Origin: Physcia stellaris
Taxonomy: Eukaryota; Ascomycota; Lecanoromycetes; Caliciales; Physciaceae
Length of the DNA stretch: 64,000 bases
Direction: 5' to 3'
Assembly (NCBI GenBank): GCA_018902385.1
Contig: JABSSW010000004.1
Location: 558,001-622,000, forward strand
Positions 56,653 through 64,000 of the stretch are shown here, in pieces. The position numbers were made by a program, and so were the translations under genes. The notes under the pieces were generated by a model. It ran no database searches and was not told where the DNA came from. It worked only from the letters and a program-made list of their open reading frames with translations. Positions within the stretch are counted from its first letter, which is position 1. Each line of letters begins with the position of its first letter.

Positions 56653-57475
56653 CTTCGATCAGCCCTTCCTATATTCTTGTAGACCGCGTAGAAGGATTTT
56701 ATTGTGGTTGAATGGAAGTACTCGAGAGCGGCGTTGCGATGTGCTCTGAAGTCGCTGGTAATGGAGTTAGGTTTTCCCTCGATGGCCAGAGCCTCACATT
56801 ATGGACCTTTCATATATGCCTGAAGATTACTCGGAGACGCCTCCTGTCTTTGGCATGGATTTTCATTAGGTGACGCTGACGAGAGAGACAGATCGGCCTG
56901 TAAGACTTCATAAGTGTCCACTGTCGCTTGATAGCATTGCTATTGCCGCGTTGGGTATGTGATGACCTGGATATATTTTCAACAGATGGACGACAAGTGA
57001 TCAGCTACACTATGTTATGATGGAGAATGAATGCGCAGCTCTAGCGATCAGGGTGACGATGAATGGATGTTCCTGAATCAATGTGGCATGGTCCAGGTCA
57101 AGTGAAAGTCAAACAGTAGGGATACGCTAGCTGTGCGAGTCCCGTTCTTTGATCGGCAACTTTATATCTATCTTCGGATCACCCAAAGCCACGTTCAACA
57201 TTCACTCCACTAAACGCCAAGGCAGCAAATTGATTCCTTGATACTGTCAACCTTTCTCACCTACCTACAGCCTGCTTTCGTAGTCTAACAGCTCCACCTG
57301 TTGCAAATACCCATCACCTCTCAAGCACAAGCGCCTCTCACCCCTGGAAAGTTCAAGGAACGCCTCGGAAGAAGAGTCCGAGTGGTCTTGACAGCTCAAC
57401 ACATACTACTACATTCCGAAGTCCTGCAACTCATCCAAAACTAAATCAGTGGGCACGCGCCCTTTCCTTCTTACG
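56653..57475. promoter_or_regulatory. shared divergent 5' region of the large gene and SED5
   Basis: These 823 bp separate the two divergent ATGs. The last 300 bp before SED5 are CT-rich with CACC and CAAC runs, typical of fungal promoters and 5' UTRs. No specific element was named. Confidence 0.45.
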
Positions 57476-58806
57476 ATGGTCACAACATCAGTACAGGACC
57501 GAACGGCAGAATTCAGGGCCGTTCTCGCCCAGGCTCAGAAGAAGCAGTCTCTTTCAAAGCTTGGGGCTCAGCGGCAATCTCTGCTCTCGGATGCGCAAAG
57601 AAGAGCAGCGAACGGCTCTCCTAATGGCGAGGTCAAGGGAGGCAAGAAAAATGCAAGGTCGGAGTTTGCGAGGAACGCTGCTCAGATTGGCCGGGGCATC
57701 ACAGGGACGATGGAGAAATTAGAACGACTGGCACAACGTACGTAGATGAGGTGTTCTCGGCTTTATCTTTAATGGAGAATTATCTTTAATGGAGAATTAT
57801 CTTTAATGGAGAATTATCTTTAAAGGAGAATTTACTAATACCGTGCCAGTCGCTAAGCGGAAAACACTCTTTGACGATCGACCCGTTGAAATCGCCGAGC
57901 TTACATATGTCATCAAGCAAGACCTCGCATCACTGAACTCCCAAATATCCTCTCTACAATCCTTACAAAAATCGCAATCATCACAACACTCGCGGGGCGG
58001 CGCCGAGCAGGAAGGCGAGCATAACAAAAATGTACTTCAAATCTTCCAGCATTGGGCGAGATTAGTATACTGATGCACTGATAGGTGGTCATGCTCCTCC
58101 AAGGCAAGCTCGCGGACGTCGGCGTCAACTTCAAAGAAGTACTCGAAGTCCGGACGAAGAACATCCAAGCCTCCCGCTCACGAACGGAAAACTTCGTCTC
58201 CTCCGTCTCAGCGCATTCGCAGCCCCCACTAGATTCTCAACACTCTGCCTCTCCGTTGTATAACACACCTACGAAGTCAAGAACACCGCAGCCAGGTTAC
58301 CAGAACTCGAACCCCGACATCCTAAACCTTGACCCTTCATCCTCCTCCTCGGCACTGACGATGAACACCCCGCAATCGGATCAGCAGTTGTTGTTGATGG
58401 AGGAGGCTCAGGCACCTAATACATACATTAACATGCGTGGCGAGGCCATAGATACCATTGAAAGAACCATCAATGAGCTAGGGAGCGTCTTCAGTCAACT
58501 AGCAGCCATGGTTTCCGAACAAGGGTTGGTGCTAGACCGCCGTAGAAGTCTAGGCGTGGCTGATGATTCGCAGTGAACAAATCCAGAGGATAGACGCCAA
58601 TACCGAAGACGTAGTTGAGAACGTCGAAGGCGCTCAAAGAGAATTAATGAAATACTGGTCCAGGGTGTCCGGCAATAGGTGGCTGGTGGCAAAGATGTTT
58701 GGCGTTTTGATGGTATGTCGCTTTCCTGCTGTTTTGAATTCGCTGAAGATAAGACTGACTTTAATGGCAGATTTTCTTCCTACTATGGGTCTTGATCGCT
58801 GGATAG
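57476..58806 (+). CDS. SED5: Sed5/syntaxin-5 Qa-SNARE
   Basis: Five coding exons (57476-57737, 57850-58031, 58085-58524, 58574-58712, 58771-58806) give 352 residues. Start at MVTTSVQDRTAEF. The N-terminal syntaxin helices include AKRKTLFDDRPVEIAELTYV. The Qa-SNARE motif lies at about 265-330: RGEAIDTIERTINELGSVFS, then SEQGEQIQRIDANTEDV, with the zero-layer Gln inside SEQGE. A C-terminal anchor (MFGVLMIFFLLWVLIAG) is split by the last intron. Sed5 is the ER-Golgi and intra-Golgi syntaxin. The first intron (57738-57849, 112 nt) contains a 17-nt minisatellite. The last exon is only 36 nt. It is tail to tail with the VAM7 gene. Confidence 0.94.
57763..57830 (+). repeat. 17-nt minisatellite, four units, in SED5 intron 1
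   Basis: Four adjacent units of ttatctttaatggagaa (57763-57779, 57780-57796, 57797-57813, 57814-57830); the last differs by one base (T to A). They fill about 60 percent of the 112-nt intron. Confidence 0.95.
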
Positions 58807-59443
58807 GCGGGACTCTTAATGCATGATACTGCATCCGTCGGCGTTCTGCATCTTGCATTAACAGGCCCATTGCCTCTGAAGAGGCTTTGTACAAAACTGT
58901 ATTGCTATCATCTTCGTAGTGTACAAATTTTACACACTTTGTTTGCCTTGCCTGCCGGCCTTAGAATTTCGACATGAAGCTATATCGCTTGCCGATAAGT
59001 CGATATCAGTGAACATATTTATCTTCTACCGTGCCAGGAAGCTTCTTATTCTCTGCCAGCTTCCAGAGTGTCAGCTGTGTGTGCAAGATACCGCATTGTT
59101 TGACATCGGGGCTTCGAGATATTTATCAGAACAAGTGGGATCACTGGAATATGTTCTGATACCTATAGCGAAGGCAGAGTGAAGGGCGAGAAGGTGTGGA
59201 TGGGCAGTAGAAACCTCCAACTGTTAAGGGGATAAGGGGGAAGGGAGTCTCAACGAACAGCTGTTAAAAAGGATGGCACAAGTTTGGAACGATAGTCACT
59301 GCGTCAAGAAAATCTTCAGTTCAGAAGCCCTGAATTAGCTATTGATTTCAAATCGAAGACACAGAATGCTCGTACAATGGTGAACTCCCGCCAACTCCAC
59401 GCTCCAAACCCACCAAAAACGATCGTAATGCCTTCATCTCCTT
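58807..59443. other. convergent intergenic region
   Basis: These 637 nt separate the 3' ends of SED5 and VAM7 and should hold both polyadenylation regions. An 87-codon frame at 58919-59182 has no recognisable feature. Confidence 0.5.
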
Positions 59444-60556
59444 TCAAGAAAGCTGCCCGATCCTCTTCTTCGCCACATCCATCTTCCCTTGCACCCGATC
59501 CACATCCTCATCCAGCATCTCCAGCATCTCCTTCTGCTCCTCCAGTTGCGCATTAATCTCAATAGCCAGCTGCTTCTGGCGCGCCACGCTCTGCTGCAGC
59601 ACCATCACATCCTCGTCCTGCTCCTGCATCAACTGCTGCTGTAACTGCACCACCCCCTGATTATCCAGCGCCTTCGTCCGAGCCGTCTCCTTCCCCAGTA
59701 CTCTCCCTCCGCTTTGCGGTTTCTTGTAATTCCCGTTCGCAGCTTTGGAGAAGAGCTCGGGCTTCGCTTCCTGCGCGCTGGCGACCGTTTCGTCGACTTT
59801 GCTCTTCTGAACCATGGCGCTGAGAAGATTTTCCAGGCCCTCTTTCTCTCGGCGCGCATTGGCGACGAGGTCTTTCCGGCGCTGTACCTCGCGCTCTGAA
59901 AGCTTATCGCTGCCCCAGGCGTCGTGGCCCGCGCGACTCAACCCTTGATCTAATCCTGCGATAAGTGTCCCGGCCCGCACGATCCCCTTCTTCGCTGCCG
60001 CGCCTTGCTCGTGCTGTATTTGTGCCGAGGTCGCTTGGTCCCTGCGCATCAGCGCCTGTCGTGCATCGTGTAGCTGGGTCTTCAGCTCGCGGTGGGTATC
60101 CAACCAGACGACGGGGTCAGTTATTGCTCCGGCACGTGCTCCGCCAGGGCCTGTGATAGTGCTGTGCAGGCCGTCTGCAGTGGCGGAGCGGAAGGTGGTG
60201 TTGCTGGGCAGGTTGAGGAAGGATTTCCACACTGCAGTGGCTCGCCATCGGTCGTCGTTTGCGGTGAGGATAGCTTGAAGGTATGATTCTAGGCCAGCGC
60301 GACGCTCTTCGGTCAAGGCAGGGTTGGAGACGGAGCTTGAGAAGGAGAGCCAGTGTTTCCCTGGGAGTGGGATGGGTGGTTGAGCGCCTGCTTGAGAGGT
60401 CAGGGTGGAGTGGAAGGTGGTGAATTCAGAGAAGCGTTTCTGGACGGTGTAGGAGCGTAGGGGTAGGCGGAGGGAGATGTTGTAGGCGGTGTAAGGCTTG
60501 GAGGTATTGGAGATGATGGAGGTATTTGGGATGGAGAGCTCGACGGTTGTGGCCAT
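59444..60556 (-). CDS. VAM7: Vam7-like PX-domain SNARE
   Basis: A single exon of 370 residues. The PX domain is at residues about 1-120: YNISLRLPLRSYTVQKRFSE, IPLPGKHW and ERRAGLESYLQAIL, which bind PtdIns3P on endosome and vacuole membranes. The C-terminal Qc-SNARE motif is EINAQLEEQKEMLEMLDEDV followed by DRVQGKMDVAKKRIGQLS; the zero-layer Gln is in EEQ. There is no membrane anchor, as expected for Vam7, which reaches the vacuole through PX and HOPS binding. In yeast it forms the vacuole fusion complex with Vam3, Vti1 and Nyv1. A central region is low-complexity and coiled coil. Length and order fit Vam7. Confidence 0.92.
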   Translation of the reverse strand: MATTVELSIPNTSIISNTSKPYTAYNISLRLPLRSYTVQKRFSEFTTFHSTLTSQAGAQPPIPLPGKHWLSFSSSVSNPALTEERRAGLESYLQAILTANDDRWRATAVWKSFLNLPSNTTFRSATADGLHSTITGPGGARAGAITDPVVWLDTHRELKTQLHDARQALMRRDQATSAQIQHEQGAAAKKGIVRAGTLIAGLDQGLSRAGHDAWGSDKLSEREVQRRKDLVANARREKEGLENLLSAMVQKSKVDETVASAQEAKPELFSKAANGNYKKPQSGGRVLGKETARTKALDNQGVVQLQQQLMQEQDEDVMVLQQSVARQKQLAIEINAQLEEQKEMLEMLDEDVDRVQGKMDVAKKRIGQLS

Positions 60557-61239
60557 ATTGCGAGGTGGTTTAGAATGGTCAAGTGCTACAGCTGAAGTTA
60601 GACCGGCGCAGGATTCGTTCTTGTTACAGCATGCTAATGAAGGTGTACCTCAGCTGCATAACGTGAATACCTATCCTCTCTAGAACCTTTGGATGAAGTC
60701 GCGGTACTCGTGATGTGCGGCAGGGAGTTGCGCTTGTCGGGCCGAACCCTGGTGACTTGACGAACCAGGCATCAAGCACTTGGGTTGATTTGCCAAAAGT
60801 GCTGCTGCTTTCCAATAATCTCTCCGATTGTACAGTCCCTTTCCACAGCGGCCTGCTGATGTCTCTAGTGGCGTAGGGATCGAATCCCTACTCGACAGAG
60901 TATTCATCTATGAAGCTTGATGTCTTCAAGTACTCTAGCAACCTGCTACGAAAAGGACTGTACAGGGTCAATGGAGAATGTAATCCATTCGAGTCAATAC
61001 TCGTACTAATAGTCACTCCAGACCATGCCATGGGCGGGTGACTGCAGGTCTATACGGCTTTGGCTGCTGTTGTTTGCACTTCCTGACCAGACGCCGCCCA
61101 ATAATGGATGATGGATGTTTCACTGCATGGCGCTTTATTCCGAGAGGGTTCTATATAGAAAGTGGGCATTCGCCGCTGTTGGATTGAACGGTAGACCATT
61201 GGGTTGTACCAACTAAACTGATCTCTTTGCTTGAGCGCA
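60557..61239. other. divergent intergenic region
   Basis: These 683 bp hold two divergent 5' regions. A minus-strand frame of 75 codons (60680-60907) starts with ATG but has no known features. A tRNA T-arm-like string near 60872 is without a matching tRNA body. Confidence 0.45.
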
Positions 61240-62721
61240 ATGGGCCTTTGTGGTAATAGTCATCCGAATTGTACCTCGTGGCGGCATAGAGAACCCCAAA
61301 GATACGAGGCAGATCCGGATATTGCGGGCATTGGTGTGAGTGTTGGATCTTAGGTTGACATATTAAGATCTTGCTCAACTGATGCTTCATCCAACAGATC
61401 ATAGTCTCGTTCATATTGACCAGCGCTCTCACCCTGATCTGTTCCACGATATATATGGTAGTAGACACAGTTTCCAGCGAAGACCAGAATCTCTTGGACG
61501 AATGGATACAGAAGAGGCTAAGCTCAATTATCCCTTTCCATCTTGGTCCGGCTCGGAGGGCCTTTTGGCGACCCGTCCTTGAAAGAGTTATCCTCAACCT
61601 CAGCGATCAGCAGCTGCTTACAGGATTAGCGATACTCATAGCCGGGCTTCTAAGACATTGTTCGATTTCGGTGTACCATTTCGAGATGATCAGCGACCTG
61701 GCATGGTTCTCCTCCAATACACATATAACAACAATATCTATACTTCGCAAGTATCTTCTCGCAAGACCCAGCCTCCGAAATTGGCGGGTTGTCCTGATGA
61801 TAATAATGCTTTCGCTGCTTTCCACATACACCGTTCTGGAGGGACATTATGCATGGTCTGGTAGCTTTCCATATACTGCACAATGCTTATTCGATGATCT
61901 CATTGGCAACATTTCGGGTCTGCCTTCTCAATGGCTGATTGCCAGCCTGACTTTGCTATTCTTGGGCTATACTATGGGTATGCTGTCCTTGTTTGAATCG
62001 ACGGATGCGTTGATCAATATATGGACATTCGAAAAGCCCGTAGCTGCTCTGGACCAAGGTATCGAAGCTTTGAGACGCAAGAGGCGGCAAATCAAGTCGG
62101 ATAGCTTCAGTGCTCTGACCATTTTCTTCGATGCTTTACTAATAGTATCGCGATCGGTGCTTAAAATCTTTAGAACGCTTTATGCGGTGATTAATACAGG
62201 TCTGTCCTCGCGGGGTGTAGGACTTGCTCTTGACCTTACTATTTTCAGTTACGGGGTCTATGGCGTTGTTTCAGACCGATTGATACCGATCTCTCATATT
62301 GATGGGGACGAAGACGAGTTGACCTTTGGCCAAATCGTACCGTTACTACTCCTAAGCTCGATCATTTTGGTTTTCAAGGAGAGTTATGAAGGTTGGTATC
62401 ATGACCTTAGTGCCACGAACACAGGTGATCTGGCTTACCAAGATAATAGATCAAATCAGTAGCTCTCGTCCAGCGACAGCTCCTTTACTCGGCCAGGTTG
62501 TATTGTCGACTGCATCAGCGCCCAATACCCATGAAGCCATTGAATTGTCTGGAGACTCGATTAGCGAGAGTCCCGTTGGTTCAGTTGACCTATCTTTACG
62601 CCCACCGCAAAGAACCGATACCGAGGCTGGTGGTAGGTCACCGTCGACTGCATTTGCAGCCCAGCAGCTTCGCCATGAACCTGAGAGGAGACCTACTTTC
62701 CCACTTCATCCTGCAGAGTGA
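61240..62721 (+). CDS. fungal multi-pass membrane protein of unknown function
   Basis: Three coding exons (61240-61335, 61398-62391, 62450-62721) give 453 residues. The first exon ends in YEADPDIAGIG, a motif found at the start of many fungal polytopic proteins, and joins in frame to IIVSFILTSALTL. I count about six to seven membrane segments: near residues 32-55, 100-125, 155-175, 200-230, 330-350 and 380-400. Between them are a basic loop (EALRRKRRQIKSD) and short hydrophilic stretches. The third exon is a hydrophilic tail of about 90 residues. No transporter or channel motif was recognised. The two introns (62 and 57 nt) were placed by signals and frame. Confidence 0.72.
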
Positions 62722-62913
62722 AAGAAGCTCTCTAGCTTGCTAAACAGCAACTATCACGGAGAATTGGTTGGCAAAAAGTACTAGCGCAAAATGGGACAGG
62801 GTGTCAGCAATGTTTCAACCTCGATGTTGATTATGCTCGAATCTCATCAGACCATGCAACGCTTCGTAAAAGTCATCATACAAGCAAGTTATTTATCAGC
62901 TATGGTGCCATTC

Positions 62914-63950
62914 TCAAAAGGTCTCCTGATCATCCTGGATGCCATCCTCTGCTTCGGCAGGTATTTCAAAGCCTTCCTACAGTAGCAGTCATTCAGTATG
63001 AGTAGAGTCACCGACGAATTAAGCACTTACCTCTGTCGAATACAATATTGTCTGAATGTGCTTGACCAGTCCTTCTTCGTCCTTTTCTATCTCCGGGTCC
63101 GCCTCGACAGCCTGCTGTAAAAGTAGCTCTATATCCCGTAATTTACTAAAGTAGAAGTCTCGTTCCCTCTCGAGGCCGAAGATCGTATCTTTCAGTTGAA
63201 TGTTTTCCTGTACTACCGCTGTATTCGCCGGCGGTGCTCCTCCAGGCCTAGCTCCTCGTGCAGTAGTAGTAGGTGTAGTCCCCCTTCGTGCGGCCCCACC
63301 GCCAGAGGTCCGAGCTGCTGTTGGTGCCGGCGCAGCGGCTGCAGGAGGACCCGAAGCTTTTCGCCGCGCAAGCGCATCATAGTCGCCCCCTGGATAGTAC
63401 TGATCCCAATATCGCTTGGTCCATTGCAGGAATTCGAGGTTATCTTGCATTTTACATTTGACAAGAGCTTCGATCGGGACGGAACGCTCAATTCCATGTT
63501 TTGTGAAAGCATCTGCGCATGGAGTGTAAGTATACAGAAAGACTGTGAAGAGTAGACGATATCTACTCTGGAGAACCTTGAAGTTTTGAAGGTAGGCGTA
63601 TTCGGTATTGACATTGAACTTGACTCGACTCATCGGAAGGTCCTCTGGCAGGAATCGTCAGAACATAGATGTTGAACCTATAATCTGCCGCGCTTACGGA
63701 AGATGCTGTCATAGATCTGGCATAGTGCAGCCCTGGAGTATTTGTCCCACGTCAGTATGGCCCTTCTTTCACTGGCTTCGTAGGGGTAATCCTCACCCTG
63801 TGCCACATTGTTCGACCTTGGTAACATTGAGCTGAAGGAGGTTGTTGAGCCAGGCTAGGAGCTCTTGCCTAAGTCAGCCTTAATATCAGCAGCTCATGCG
63901 GTTACTCAAGAGGTTCTTAAAGTGATTCTCTCGTACCTTGATTCACCCAT
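62914..63950 (-). CDS. EB1/Bim1 microtubule plus-end-binding protein
   Basis: Six coding exons (63950-63937, 63868-63797, 63732-63698, 63644-63567, 63512-63031, 62976-62914) give 247 residues. The first exon is 14 nt (MGES plus two bases). The CH domain runs about 1-120: RQELLAWLNNLLQL, KVEQCGTGAALCQIYDSI, MSRVKFNVNTEYAYLQNFKV, then NAFTKHGIERSVPIEALVKC and MQDNLEFLQWTKRYWDQYY. An Ala/Pro/Thr-rich linker is followed by the EBH coiled coil (KDTIFGLERERDFYFSKLRD). The tail ends in QDDQETF, an acidic end with a C-terminal aromatic residue like the EEY/F of EB1. It tracks growing microtubule ends and recruits CLIP and dynein partners. Intron 63513-63566 is 54 nt without an in-frame stop. Confidence 0.95.
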
Positions 63951-64000
63951 GGTGGGCGATGACTGCTATATGGATCGAGTCGACGGTACGCTTGCTCTTT

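Noticed and set aside
60868-60895. tRNA T-arm-like string (gtaggg / atcgaat / cccta)
   Set aside because: No acceptor stem, anticodon arm or D-arm could be paired on either strand, so it is a chance palindrome-like sequence.
60680-60907. Minus-strand 75-codon ATG frame upstream of VAM7
   Set aside because: No domain or conserved-looking motif; may be in the VAM7 5' region.
62791-62985. Plus-strand 64-codon ATG frame
   Set aside because: Overlaps the last coding exon of EB1 on the other strand, and has no features.

Overview
The window looks like nuclear DNA of a filamentous ascomycete (Pezizomycotina). Most genes carry short GT-AG introns of about 46-95 nt, with CTRAY-like branch sites (GCTGAC, GCTAAT) 10-20 nt before the acceptor. 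Gene density is about one per 3 kb on both strands, and the protein set is typically fungal: ERG24, Vam7, Sed5, an FHA-forkhead factor, Ku80, and fungal DUF3074, luciferase-like and Gfd2-like families. Several predicted sequences resemble Leotiomycete proteins, but that assignment rests on memory and is only a suggestion. I saw no rRNA, no tRNA, no CRISPR array and no intact transposon.

Layout: 1-8 kb holds a DUF3074 protein (cut by the left edge), an unknown single-exon gene and the sterol C14 reductase ERG24. 8-12 kb holds an MRL1-like sorting receptor, a gene-poor stretch and a BTB protein. 13.5-21 kb is an RNA-flavoured block: an RNA ligase, a pantothenate kinase, an MJ1316-domain protein and an RBM5/10-like splicing protein. 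21-28 kb holds Ku80 (11 coding exons), a PAQR/Izh membrane protein, a luciferase-domain protein and a TMEM205-like protein. 28.5-34 kb holds an alpha/beta hydrolase and a Ser/Thr-rich single-pass membrane protein. 36-46 kb holds an ING-PHD chromatin protein, a Gfd2-like DEDDh exonuclease and a forkhead factor. 46.7-56.7 kb holds a small secreted cysteine-rich protein and a very large disordered protein. 57-64 kb holds the SNAREs Sed5 and Vam7 tail to tail, a multi-pass membrane protein and the microtubule end-binding protein EB1.

The genes mostly look like unrelated housekeeping genes. Possible functional groupings are the RNA ligase plus MJ1316-domain neighbourhood (a candidate RNA-repair pair) and the Sed5-Vam7 pair. 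In two genes, and possibly a third, the conserved reading frame jumps at or near short homopolymers (near 30.49, 32.7 and 42.30 kb). These may be assembly errors or real disruptions, and they affect annotation. Exon boundaries below were worked out by hand from splice signals and frame, without homology searches or RNA data.
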